DNA of 64,000 nt from the NCBI RefSeq assembly GCF_017591425.1, contig NW_024465777.1, positions 5,208,001-5,272,000 on the forward strand, given 5' to 3'. Shown piece by piece: positions 42,987 through 53,710 of this stretch (its first letter is position 1; each line of letters opens with the position of its first letter). The notes under the pieces were generated by a model. That model saw nothing but the letters and a program-made list of their open reading frames with translations, was not told where the DNA came from and searched no databases. Position numbers and translations under genes: made by a program. Source of the DNA: Ochotona curzoniae (Eukaryota; Chordata; Mammalia; Lagomorpha; Ochotonidae).

Positions 42987-43305
42987 CTTTTTAAGATTTA
43001 CTTATTTACTTGGAAGTGTTGAGAGACAGGTAAACACTGAGAGATCTTCTATCTGCTGGGTCACTCCCCAAATAGTCACAATGGCCAGGGTTGGACCAAG
43101 CTGAAGCCGGGACCCAGAGGCTTCATCCAGTGCTCCTATGTGGGTGACAGGGATCCAAGCACTTGGTCCACCCTCTGCTGCTTTTCTAGGCACATTAGCA
43201 GGGAGCTGGATTGGAAGTGGAGCAGCCAGGACTCAAACTGGAGCTCCTACATGGGATTCCGGCATGGCAGCTAGTGGCTTTACCATTATACCCCAAAACT
43301 GGCTC
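42987..43305 (-). mobile_element. C-type SINE, older form
   Basis: It has TTTACTTATTTACTTGGAAG, GCATTAGCAGGGAGCTGGA with one base change, and CAGGACTCAAACTGGAGCTC. Confidence 0.88.
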
Positions 43306-43822
43306 TTCCTACTGGTATTTTTCAAACTTGGAGGAAACGGGTTTTGAAAAAGAATATTTTCTAAGTGGTGTAGAAAAAAGCAAAGGAATTAGAAAAAATG
43401 AAAGAAGAAAATATGAAAACATATTAAGTGACAGAGCCTAAGTTCTATTGGCAGGAGAAAAAAAAATTTGTACTGTATAAACAAAAACCAATGTAAACAA
43501 AATTCAATTATAATGAAGTAATTAGGTCCTGTCACATTTGTTAAAACTGAACTCTGCCAAGAGATACCTTTTAGGGTGTCCATTAATCATGGTTTACATC
43601 AATCATCTCAGGGTGATTATTAATAGTATTCCTTCTTACTCTTAAAAATTAACTAATTCACACAATAAATTATATGACCACCCTATCCTTAAAGAACCAG
43701 GAGACAAGGCCATTAACAAAGCTCAGTGTTTAGGATACAATCACAGACCCATAGACAAATTTCCTCACAGATATACCTTTATTATCTAGCACTGTGAATA
43801 GAATACCTAGCATTGCAACTCT
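43306..43822. other. AT-rich intron sequence
   Basis: No element is recognised. Confidence 0.5.
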
Positions 43823-44126
43823 TTAAAAACATTTATTTATTTCAAAGTCAGAATTACAGAGGCAGAGAGAGACAGACACCCTACATCTATTCATGCACTC
43901 CCAAGTGGCTACAACGGCCAGATCTGAGTCAAGTCGAAGGCAGAAGCCAAGAGCTTCATCCAGCTCGCCCACACAGGTGGCGGGCCTGGGCCATTTTCCA
44001 CTGATTTTCCCAGGCCGTTATCAGAGAGCTGGGCTGAAACGAAGCAGCCAAGACTGGAACAGGCAGCTATGCTGGGTACTGACGTCGCAGGCGGCAGCTT
44101 TACTCATATGCTACAACACCAGCCCC
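43823..44126 (-). mobile_element. C-type SINE, older form
   Basis: It has ATTTATTTATTTCAAAGTCA, AGCTTCATCCAGCTCGCCCA and head GCTACAACACCAGCCC. Confidence 0.88.
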
Positions 44127-44173
44127 TGAAAAACTGCAATTAGGATCATGGATTTTGTTTTGTTTTGTTTTGT

Positions 44174-44499
44174 TTTTAAGATTTATTTATTTTTATTACA
44201 AAGTCAGATATACAGAGAAGAGGAGAGACAGAGGAAGATCCTCCGTCCGATGATTCACTTCCCAAGTGAGCGCAACAGCCAGTGCTATGCCGATCCGAAG
44301 CCAGGAACCAGGAACTTCTTTCTGGGTCTCCCACGCGGGTGCAGGGTCCCAAAGCTTTGGGCTGTCCTCGACTGCTTCCCAGGCCACAAACAGGGAGCTA
44401 GATGGGAAGTGGAGCTGCCGGGATTAGAACCAGCACCCGTATGGGATCCCTGCACGTTGAAGGCGAGGACTTTAGCCACTAGGCCATGCCGACAGACCC
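44174..44499 (-). mobile_element. C-type SINE, pika form, full length
   Basis: It has TTTTATTACAAAGTCAGATA, GGGATTAGAACCAGCACCCG and head GGCCATGCCGACAGACCC. (TTTTG)n lies just before it at 44156-44175. Confidence 0.94.
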
Positions 44500-44572
44500 A
44501 AAATATATATAAATCTTTTTTAAAAGTTTTTTTAAAAATACAAGGATACTTCAATAAAATTCAAGAAGACAC

Positions 44573-45360
44573 ATGCTTGGTGCAGTAGCTAAAAAGCCAC
44601 CTCTGCAAAGCTGACATCCCATGTGGGCGCTGGTTTAGGTCCTGGCTATTCTATTTCAAATCCAGCTCCCTATTAATGTGCCTAGGAGGGCGGTGGAGGG
44701 CAACTTGAGTACTTGGGCTTCAATCACCCGTGTGGGAGAACTGCAGAAACCTCCTGGCTCCTGGTTTTGGCCTGCCCCAGGTTCAGCCACTGCAGCCACT
44801 TGGGAAATTGAGCAAGCAGATGGAGAATCTCCCTTTGTCTTTCTCTCTATATATAACTCTGCCTTTCAAATAATAAATAAATAAATTTTAAAATAAAATA
44901 AAACCTTGAGTGCTGGTGTTACAGAGCAGCAAGGTAAGCCACAGAAATGATCCAAGTACTTGGGACCCTGCCACCCAGGTGGGAGTCTCAGGCTCCTGGC
45001 TTCAGCCCGGCCAATCCTGGCCAATGCAGACATTTGGGGAGTGAGCCAGCAGATACATTTCTCTTTTTCCCATCTCTCTGTACACTCAGTCTTGTAAATA
45101 AATAAGTTTTACTCCTCTTGGGACGTCTGCATAGCATATCAGGAGTGCCTGGGTTGGAGCCCTGGCTCTTGCTAGTGTACTCAGGAGGCAGGAGGTGATG
45201 ACGCTCCTGCCACCCACGGGGGAGATCTGGATTTACTTCAGGTTCCTTGCTTCAGCCCAGTCTAGCCCCATCTTGCCACACTTGGGAAATGAAATAGTGG
45301 CTCAAAGATTTCTGTCAGTCTGCCTGTCCGCTTTTCAAACATATGTTAAAAAAAAAAAAA
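44573..45360 (+). mobile_element. Three older C-type SINEs in tandem
   Basis: 44573-44890 is complete (CTTGGTGCAGTAGCTAAAAA to CTTTCAAATAATAAATAAAT). 44905-45109 has lost its B-box region (TTGAGTGCTGGTGTTACAGA). 45111-45360 has a degraded head and an A-tail at 45348-45360. Confidence 0.85.
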
Positions 45361-45759
45361 TCTAGAATCAAAAGTGGAATTAAAAGGTAAGTTTACTTTC
45401 TTGTAAAAATGTTTAACTTTTTGAATGAGGGTTCTTTAAAACACAAAACATGGTGTGTTATAAAAGAAACTACACATGTATTTGAAAATGTTTGGCACAA
45501 AATAAACTGACCTTTGAACTCCATATTTGAAATATCCTCATATATTACATATAAAAAATTTAGAACCTGCCTTTGGTGCACGTGTTAGCTGATTTTGGAG
45601 AATAAGAGACTCCAAATTACGTAGAATTGTCAGATAACAGAAAAAGATCTTTTAGATATTTGACTTTTTTGAAGTTATTTTTATAAAAATCTCTGTAAAG
45701 TATAATTGTGCATACCACCATTTCTTATACAGAGTTATTACCAACTTTTGCTTGGTAAG
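45361..45759. other. AT-rich intron sequence
   Basis: No element is recognised. Confidence 0.5.
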
Positions 45760-46216
45760 GAAGGGTCCTGTGACACTGTCCGAAGCCCAGAAAACGTGAA
45801 GGCTGCTGGCTTCTGTGGCACTTCGACTACCAAGATTGGGCTGACATCATAAACCCCTCCTCTTGCTGCTGTGCTGCACACCATTAGAACATCTGCATAA
45901 GTCTGATTTGTGTTTTTCTAATACTCAGAAACACACAAAGCTTCCAGTTTCAAAACATGGGCCTCCTCAGTGGCTTTGACCAAGCAGTGGACAGCAGTAC
46001 ACTGGAGCCTGCAAAGGACACCTGGTACCATAACAGAGGACGGGCACAGAACAAATCAATCAACTACCCCAGCTAAGAGTTGGCAGTGAATATCTGGGCA
46101 AACGGAAACTCTAAGGTGGACTATGTCAGCTGACGGATTCTGCAGAGATTTCATCGTGATTGGAGTGGCAAGATTGGCAGCAATTCAGAACTGTTGAACT
46201 ATCAAAACCACTTGAG

Positions 46217-46536
46217 GACCTGGCACGGTGGCCTAGTAGTTAAAGTCCTTGCCTTCAACGTGCCGGGATCCCATATGGGTGTGGTTATAATCCCTTCAGT
46301 TCCACTTCCCATCTAGTTCCCTGCTTGTGGCCTGGGAAAGCAGTCAAGGACGGCCCAAAACTTTGGGACTCTCCACCTGCGTGGGAGACCTAGAAGAAGT
46401 TCCTGGCTCTTGGTTTCAGATCAGCACAGCATCAGCCGTTGCAGTCACTTGGGGAGTGAACCACAGATGGAAGATCTTCCTCTCTGTCTCTTCTCCTCTC
46501 TGCTTATCTGCCTTTGTAATAAAAATAAATAAATCT
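46217..46536 (+). mobile_element. C-type SINE, pika form (first of a triple)
   Basis: It runs from GACCTGGCACGGTGGCCTAG to TTTGTAATAAAAATAAATAA. The target AAAACCACTTGAG (46204-46216) precedes it. Its own tail is split by the next element and resumes at 46872-46901. Confidence 0.94.
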
Positions 46537-46871
46537 TTTTTTTTTAAAGATTTATTTTTATTATTTTTTTATTGGAAAGGCGGATATACAGAGAGGAGAG
46601 ACAGAGAGGAAGATCTTCCATCCCATGATTCACTCCCCAAGTGAGCGCAACGGGCCGATACTATGCCGATCCGAAGCCAGGAGCCTCTTCCGGGTCTCCC
46701 ACGCGGGTGCAGGTTCCCAAGGCTTTGGGCCGTCCTCGACTGCTTTCCCAGGCCACAGGCAGGGAGCTGGAAGGGAAGCGGGGCTGCCGGGATTAGAACC
46801 GGCGCCCATATGGGATCCCGGGCGTGCAAGGCGAGGACCTTTAACCACTTGCGCCACTGCGCGCCGGGCCC
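46537..46871 (-). mobile_element. C-type SINE, pika form, antisense in the tail of the first
   Basis: AAAAATAAATAAATCTT of the first SINE is duplicated on both sides. It carries the variant TATCGGCCCGTTGCG (read on its own strand) and head GGGCCCGGCGCGCAGTGG. Confidence 0.96.
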
Positions 46872-46912
46872 AAAAATAAATAAATCTTAAAAAAAAAAAA
46901 AAAAACCACTTG

Positions 46913-47250
46913 GGCCCGGCGCGCAGTGGCGCAAGTGGTTAAAGGTCCTCGCCTTGCACGCCCGGGATCCCGTATGGGCGCCGGTTCTAATCCCGGCAGC
47001 CCCGCTTCCCATCCAGCTCCCTGCCTGTGGCTTGGGAAAGCAGTCGAGGACGGCCCAAGGCTTTGGGACCCTGCACCCGCGTGGGAGACCCGGAAGAGGC
47101 TCCTGGCTTCGGATCGGCATAGTATCGGCCCGTTGCGCTCACTTGGGGAGTGAATCATCGGATGGAAGATCTTCCTCTCTGTCTCTCCTCTCTGTATATC
47201 CACCTTTCCAATGAAAAAATAATAAAAAAATAAATCTTTAAAAAAAAAAA
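46913..47250 (+). mobile_element. C-type SINE, pika form (third of the triple)
   Basis: Preceded by AAAACCACTTG and followed by AACACTTGAG. It has the same head and TATCGGCCCGTTGCG variants as the antisense copy 41 bases away. It has intact A-box-like GTGGCGCAAGTGGTTAAA and B-box GGTTCTAATCC. Confidence 0.97.
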
Positions 47251-47594
47251 AACACTTGAGCAGGACTCTCAGAGTGTGCCCCACATAGGGGACCCTGAGA
47301 TAATTGGGACGCTGGGTTTGTGGCTTCTCCCCTTATTTCTCCGCTCCTCCTCTCCTCCCAGATACAGGAAGGAAAAAAGAGAATGTCAAAACAATGGTCT
47401 AACCCACTTTCCTCTAGCCCTTGACCCTTCACACCCCATTCAAATATATAATAATTATCAAAGATAAAATGTATACATAAAAATTTTTTTCCATCTATCA
47501 TCTCCCATTAATTCAAATAATATTTATTATATCAGCTTTTTAACTAGCTCATTTGACTCTCACAAGTAGTTTGTACGATAAAAGGAATATTTAA

Positions 47595-47908
47595 GACCTG
47601 GCTAAACAGCTCAATAGCTAAATCCTCACCTTGCAAGTGCCAGGATTCCGTATGGATGCTAGTTCATGTCTTGGCTGTTCCACTTCCCACCCAACAACCT
47701 GCTTATAGCCCTGGGAAAGCAGTAGAGGACAGTCCAAAACCTTGGGACCCTGCAGCCATGTGGGAGACCCAGAAGAAGCTCCTGGCTCCTGGCTTTGGAT
47801 TGGCTCAGCCTACTCTGGCCATTAGGATCACGGATGGAAGATTTTTCTATCTCTCCTTCTCTCCTTAAATCTGATCGGCCTTTCCAATAAAAATAAGTCT
47901 TTAAAAGG
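47595..47908 (+). mobile_element. C-type SINE, pika form
   Basis: It runs from AGACCTGGCTAAACAGCTCA to CCTTTCCAATAAAAATAAGT. AAAAGGA.A.ATTTA flanks both ends. Confidence 0.92.
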
Positions 47909-49030
47909 ATACATTTATTACTACTTCATTTTACCTACCTCATTATAGATGAATAAATTACAACTCAGAGGCCAAGTGACTGGGGCCACAGAGTCAAAAG
48001 GCAACACAGGCAGCACTCACACACCTGTGTCCTCTGCGCCTCAATATACACAATTTTCTGAGTGAGGCCCTCGGGTGATGCTGCTGTGGGGAGAAGTGAA
48101 GGAGCTTTCGGTACGCTCTCTTCCCTCTCTTCCCGCAGCAGCACTCTCAGCTGACTTGCACACGCAAGGAGCTGTGTGCTGGTTGGCTGAACTGCCAGAT
48201 GTCTGACTTCTTCCTCTGCACTTTCTCAAATATCTTTCTGAAATTCTCTGAATTTTACAGCAACATTTTATTCATATAAACTCCACATATTTAAAACTTA
48301 AAATGAATTCAGATCTGAGCTGAAGTTTACTTCTACACTCTAATAAAGAAAAAGATTCAGAAACAGTGTAAATAAGATTGCAGACAGAAATGTTTAATGA
48401 GCTGTTTTTAAGCATTCCAAGAGTCTAATTTACATAAATTAAAGTTAAATTACACATCGTTTTCAGCTATTCATTAAGGCAGGTACAAGGACCTCTACCT
48501 AACAAAATAACCTAGTAACACTATTAGCCTAGTTTCAGTTACTCTGTGAACTGCAAGTAACAGCTGCACCTCCAGAAAACAACATACAGCATTCTTACCA
48601 GGTTTTTTCCCCAATTAGCCCAAATTAATGAGGTTTGATAATTTCTCCAATGGTGACCCACAAAACCTATCTTCCCCTTATGGCCTAGAGTGGAAACTAA
48701 AATGTAGTCAAACCACAGTAGAAACTAGGCAGAAGCTGTAAGACAAAATGGCAATGGCAAAGAGGGAGGAGCCAGAGGACCTGGGTCCTAGGACACATCC
48801 TGGCACTAAACCTGTGTGACCTTGGTTAAATCAGACATCACTAGCCTTCAGCTGCTTCATTTACAAAACAAGGGAGCCAGTAACATGGCTTCTAAATGTC
48901 CCACTAAAAGGATCCAAAGCTCTTTGAGGAAGGAGCAGGAAATGTACAAGAACAATCTGGAATATCTTAGTTTTTAGAAGCAAGAAACACTATCACAGAG
49001 TACCGCTGCTATGTTGAAAGGAATCCGGGA
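47909..49030. other. SINE-free part of intron 1 with two MIR fragments
   Basis: 47930-48030 looks like a reversed MIR (AACTCAGAGGCCAAGTGACT, then GGGGCCACAGAGTCA). 48775-48905 is a plus-strand MIR (GACCTGGGTCCTAGGACAC, CCTGTGTGACCTTGGTTAAA, CAGCTGCTTCATTTACAAAA). The rest is unassigned. Confidence 0.7.
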
Positions 49031-49343
49031 GGCAGGCACCTTGGTGCTGCACTTAAGCCTTCACTTAGGACACTCACAACCCATTTCACTTAGGACACTT
49101 AAAGCCCATTTCAGAGTACCCAGGCTCAAGCCCCACCACCACTTCTAATCCAATTTCTCCAATGCACACCCTGGGCGGCAGTTAAGAGTGAAGTACTCGG
49201 GTCTTGGCCACCACTGTGAGAGACCTATACTGAGCTCTTGACACCTGGCTTTGTCTTGAACCAACCCTGAATGCTGTGAGCGTTTGGAGAGTAAACCAGC
49301 AGACAGAAAACTCCCTCTTTGCCTTTTGAATAAACAAGTAAAA
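49031..49343 (+). mobile_element. C-type SINE, older form
   Basis: It has GGCAGGCACCTTGGTGCTGC, CACACCCTGGGCGGCAGTTA and tail TGCCTTTTGAATAAACAAGT. A 24-base stretch (CACTTAGGACACT...AAGCCCATTTCA type) is duplicated near 49063-49110. Confidence 0.85.
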
Positions 49344-49365
49344 ACAAACAAAATAATGACTTCAG

Positions 49366-49609
49366 GAGCCAGAGTTGTGGCAATAGTGAATTAAACTACC
49401 ACCTCTGATACTAAAATCCCATATGGGCACTGGTTCATGTCTGGGCTGTTGTATTTCCAGTCCAGCTCCCTGGTTTGGGCCTGAAGAAAGCAGTGGAAAA
49501 TGGCAAGTGTTTGAGTCCCTGGGCCTCTTGTGGGAGACCCAGATGAAACTCCTGGCTTCTCACTTTGGTCTGTTCATTATAGCCATCTAAGAAGTAAACC
49601 AGTGAATGG

Positions 49610-49651
<42 letters not shown>

Positions 49652-49680
49652 CACTTCCAAGTAAATAAATAAATCTGAAG
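49366..49680 (+). mobile_element. C-type SINE, older form, (TC)n block
   Basis: It has GGAGCCAGAGTTGTGGCAAT, ATCCCATATGGGCACTGGTT, a TC run at 49614-49645 and tail CCAAGTAAATAAATAAATCT. Confidence 0.9.
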
Positions 49681-49767
49681 GAAAAAACAGTTACATCTCA
49701 AACCTCAGGGTATTCAAAGAATTAAAAAGGGCAAGTTTTTTGAGGCATTCCCCTGATTAACAAAAAA

Positions 49768-50309
49768 AGAAGGGTCACCACAGTGGGTTAAGTAACCATC
49801 TGTGATGCTGGCTTTCCAAACGTGAACCTGTTCCAGTCTCAGCAGCTTGAACGGCTTACAGATCCCTGCTGATGCACCTGAGAAAACAGCGAATGATGGC
49901 CCTGCCACCCATGTGTAAGACCCAAATTGAGTTCCATACTTCTGGTACTGGCCTGGTCAAGCCCTGACTGTTACAGCCATTTGGGAAGTGAACCAGCTGA
50001 TGGAAGATCTCTCTCTCTCTCTCTCTTTAGATGCCTACATTCCATATTGGGATGCCTGGCTAGAGTTCTAACTCCTCTAATTTCGAGCCAGCCTCTTGCT
50101 AATGTGTAACCAGGGGACAATGGAAGCCAGCTCAAGAACTTGGGTCCTTGTCACCCACGTGGGAGACTCAGACTGAACCCAATTCCTGATTTTCACCTGA
50201 CCCAATCCTGGATGTTACATACATGTGGGAAGTTAACCAGCAGCTGGAACAACTCCTCTCTAGCTGCCTCTCTCTCTCTCTCTCTCTGTCTTTCAAATAA
50301 TTTGTTTTG
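49768..50309 (+). mobile_element. Two older C-type SINEs head to tail
   Basis: 49768-50027 (CACAGTGGGTTAAGTAACCA to a CT run) and 50028-50309 (ATGCCTACATTCCATATTGG to TCTTTCAAATAATTTGTTTT). Both have lost part of the head or tail. Confidence 0.83.
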
Positions 50310-50374
50310 AAAGAATGTTCACTGAAAATTTAAAAGAAGCTTATTTGTAAATGGGCAGGATTAAAAAAAAAATT

Positions 50375-50672
50375 TTTTTTTTAATTGGAAAGTGAAATCT
50401 ACAGAGACAGAAAGATCTTCCATCTGCTGGTTCACTCCCTAAGTAGCCACAACAGTCAGAGCTGAGCCAATCCAAAGCCAGGAGCCAGGAGCTTCTTCTG
50501 GGTCCTCCTTGTGGGTGCAAGGTCCCAAGGCATTGGGCATCCTGTACTGCTTTCCCAGGCAACAAGCAGGAAGCTGGAAGTGGAGCAGCCAAGATACAAA
50601 CTGGTGCCCATATGGGATCCTGGTGCATGCAAGGCAAGGATTTTAGCCAGTAGCCTACCATGCCAGGCCCCA
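50375..50672 (-). mobile_element. C-type SINE, pika form
   Basis: It has TTTTTAATTGGAAAGTGAAA, GGAGCTTCTTCTGGGTCCTC and head GCCTACCATGCCAGGCCCC. Confidence 0.92.
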
Positions 50673-51437
50673 AATGGACAGAATTTAAACATGCAATGAT
50701 GACTGACAAGGAGTATTTTATGTTAAGTGGACATAGAGTGTGAAAAAAGCACAGAAACCGAAAATGAGAATTTTTTGGGAAATGAAGATGAATGCATTAT
50801 CTCACAAGAAATAGGACAAAAAGTTGAAAAGACAAGCAGAGGCCAGATTATAGAATCTTTATAGAATCTTCGTTTATACACCAGTCAATAAGCAATGGGA
50901 GTCCCATTACTGGAATTACAAATTGCAGAATATTTGGGAAAACGCTGTACATCTCACCTAAGTAGGGCAGAACAGACTAGAGTTACGGAGAGAGATCAGA
51001 AGTAGAGACCAAAAAAACCCAAGGTAACAGGACCAGAACCACAGTGAGGAGAAAGACAAGGACGACCTGAGAGTGTCCACACACAGGAAGAAGGGTTCAG
51101 GGACATCAACAGTAACTAAGGTTTATACACAGATAAGCTGGGAGAATGGCTGGGTCAATAATTAGCATCTTGGCTGACCTAAACAGTACTGCAAAAGTGA
51201 GTGAACAAACAGAAATATGTGAAAGCCAAAGAATGGCAGGGAAGGGTTGGATGGAAGCAGAGCAGGAGCAAAACAGAAGCTTAGCTTCATCACTTTCATC
51301 ACCTATCAGAAAGCCAAGGTCTTTAAGAAAAAACCACCTCACCAAGTGTGCCAAGCACCTTTCCTAGAAATGTACTTCTCTAAAGCAAAGTATCCACCAT
51401 TAACACCCAAGAAGGCTACAAAATTCAGGGATGGACA
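50673..51437. other. SINE-free intron sequence
   Basis: Purine-rich on the plus strand. No element is recognised, and short frames on both strands have no recognisable product. Confidence 0.5.
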
Positions 51438-51553
51438 CTGTAGGCTAATAGAGTGCCTAAGTTCCTACCATCCACGTGGACAGCCCTGATGGAATTTCTG
51501 GCTCCTGGCTTCAGCTTGTCCCAGCTCTAGCTATGACAGACTTCTGGAAAGGA

Positions 51554-51606
<53 letters not shown>

Positions 51607-51675
51607 TTCTCTCTCTCTTTTCCCCTCCCTCCTTCTTTTACCCATCTTTAAAATAATAAAGAAATGAGTCTTTAC
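51438..51675 (+). mobile_element. C-type SINE 3' part with long (CT)n
   Basis: It has TAAGTTCCTACCATCCACGT, CTGGCTCCTGGCTTCAGCTT and then about 60 bases of CT at 51557-51620. The tail is degraded. Confidence 0.82.
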
Positions 51676-51887
51676 AATGTTACAAAATCTATCCTTAAAC
51701 TTCTCACAAACTGTAACAATCTGATCAACTGTCCCAAAAGCAGACAGGCCAGGAAAAGCTAGACTTGCAGACAGGACAGCAATGGGTGGTACGACAGGAA
51801 TTCTGGAATTAGAGCTCAGACGCAGAAATAGATAGATATGGGAGCTACATACAGAGGTCGCAATTAAAGACAGAAGAGCAGGACAGG

Positions 51888-52132
51888 CAGGCAGGCACTG
51901 CAGCACAGCTGGCTAAGCTGCTACTCGGATCATCGCATCCCACAGCAGAGCCCCTGGTTTGAATCCCAGCCACCCTGCACTTTAAGTGCTTGGGTTCCTG
52001 CCACCCACAAGGGAGATCTGGGTAGAGTTCTTGGCTCCTAGCTCTGGCCTGGCCTAGTGCCCGTTGTTGTGGACATTTTGGGAGTGCACAAGTGGAAGGA
52101 AGATTTCTGTTATTCTGCTTTTCAAAAAAAAG
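51888..52132 (+). mobile_element. C-type SINE, older form, shortened
   Basis: It has GGCACTGCAGCACAGCTGGC, GGTTTGAATCCCAGCCACCC and tail TCTGCTTTTCAAAAAAAAGA. Confidence 0.85.
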
Positions 52133-52631
52133 ATACCAAGGCAGATGGCCTCCCAATACAAAAGAATGAAGTAAGTAGCAACGTCAGAGGACAACGTAGA
52201 CTGACAAAAGAGGATCAGGAAGACAGAAGGAGAACCAGAATAACATTGTGTCTTGAAAGCTAATAGATTCCAGAGAAGCCATGTTCACACACTCATACAC
52301 ATATAAGTATACTTTATATTTTAAAATAAAATTCTCTCATGATCCCTTCATCTTTCAAGCAGAATTAATTAAAAAATAACAACAAAAGAAACCATGCTCA
52401 GTGACTGTTTTCTTCCATGAACCACATATATAACTCATCAACAAGTCCTGTCAGCACACAAGAAATACACACAAAATACACCACATCTCTGTCTCCACCA
52501 ACCCTGCTTGAGCCTCCACCATTATCTGGACTTTCGTAAAAGCTTTCTGTTACCCATCTCAAACAACTCCTGCTTCCAGAGAACCCATTCTTTTCATAGC
52601 AAGTAGATTAATCTTTTAAAAATGAAAATCA
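52133..52631. other. AT-rich intron sequence
   Basis: I see no element here. Confidence 0.5.
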
Positions 52632-52936
52632 GGGCCCGGTGCAATAGCACAGATACACATACAGAGAGGAGAAGAGACAGAGAGATCTTCCGTCCGATGA
52701 TTCACTCCCCAAGTGGCCGTAATGGCCAGAGCTGAGCTAATCTGGAGTCGGGAGCCAGGAGCTTCTTCCAGGTCTCCCATGCGGGTGCAGGGTCCCAAGC
52801 TTTGGGTCATCCTCGACTGCTTTCCCAGGCCACAGGCAGGGAGCTGGATGGAAAGTAGGGCTGCCGGGATTAGAACCGGCAACCATATAGGATCCCGGTA
52901 CGTTCAAGGCAAGGACTATGCTTTCGCGCTGGGCCC
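52632..52936 (-). mobile_element. Pika-form SINE with a head at both ends (rearranged)
   Basis: The plus-strand head GGGCCCGGTGCAATAGCAC (52632-52650) is joined directly to reversed SINE body starting AGATACACATACAGAGAGG. That body continues to a reversed head ending GCGCTGGGCCC at 52936. The usual A-tail segment is missing. Confidence 0.9.
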
Positions 52937-53245
52937 GATTTATTTATTTTTATCAGAGGTATATTTACATAAAGAAGGAGAGACAGATGAACATCTTCCA
53001 TCTATTGATTCACTTCCCAAATGGCCCCAATGACCAGAGTGGAGCTAATCCCCTTCAAAGCCAGGAGCCAGGAGCTTTCTCCAGGTGCAGGGTCCCAAGG
53101 CCCTAAGCCATCCTCCGCTGCTTTCCCAGGCCACAAGCAGGGAGCTAGATTGGAAGTGGAGCAGCTGGGATACAAATCAGTGTCTATAGCGCATCTTGGC
53201 ACTTGCAGGCAGAGGATTTTTCAGTTAAGCCATCACAATAGCCCC
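52937..53245 (-). mobile_element. C-type SINE, older form
   Basis: It has GATTTATTTATTTTTATCAG, CAAGCAGGGAGCTAGATTGG and head CCATCACAATAGCCCC. It abuts the previous element with no spacer. Confidence 0.88.
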
Positions 53246-53609
53246 TGAACTATGATTAAAATGCACTCAACAAAACAGGAAGAGAAAGGAATTTTCTCAA
53301 TCTGACAAAAATCTACGTCTATGAAAAAAAAAAACCTTTGCTTTACATCACAATTAATAATGAAAGACTGAAGATGAGAAACAAGATTAGACACCCTCTC
53401 TCACCACCTCTGTCCAACACTGGACTGTAGGTTCTATCCAGGGTAATCAGGCAAGAAAGAAAAGCACTCAGACGGCCAAGAAGGAAATAAAACTATATTT
53501 GCAGTTTAAGTGATCTTGCCTATAGATGTTTCACACTTACATATTTTATGAAAAATAGAAGAGGAGTTTGAAGGTTCCCTACACAAAGAAATGATAGAAG
53601 TTTAAGGAA
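53246..53609. other. Intron sequence without a recognised element
   Basis: I see no repeat or exon here. Confidence 0.5.
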
Positions 53610-53705
53610 ATGGGAATGCTAATGATTTGTACTGTGTACATGTACTGAACTATCACATTATTCTCCTTAAATATGTACAATTACTAGGTGTTGATTTACA
53701 AAAAG
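53610..53705 (+). mobile_element. L1-like 3' end fragment
   Basis: ATGATTTGTACTGTGTACAT, then TAAATATGTACAATTACTAG, resembles the 3' end of old mammalian L1 elements. Confidence 0.55.
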
Positions 53706-53710
53706 AAACA

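Larger units (their letters stand above)
45760..47450 (+). mobile_element. Unnamed dispersed repeat, copy B, split by three SINEs
   Basis: The host pieces are about 45760-46216 and 47251-47450. Its 3' section matches 18390-18670 in order and orientation. The limits of the host element, especially its 5' end, are uncertain. The inserted SINEs are listed next. Confidence 0.6.

Noticed and set aside
46913..46995. tRNA-like region with A and B boxes
   Set aside because: The boxes are real but belong to the SINE head. The sequence between them is too long and unpaired for a functional tRNA.
46841..47284. 147-codon minus open frame
   Set aside because: It is SINE translation; the frame stays open only because the SINE is young.
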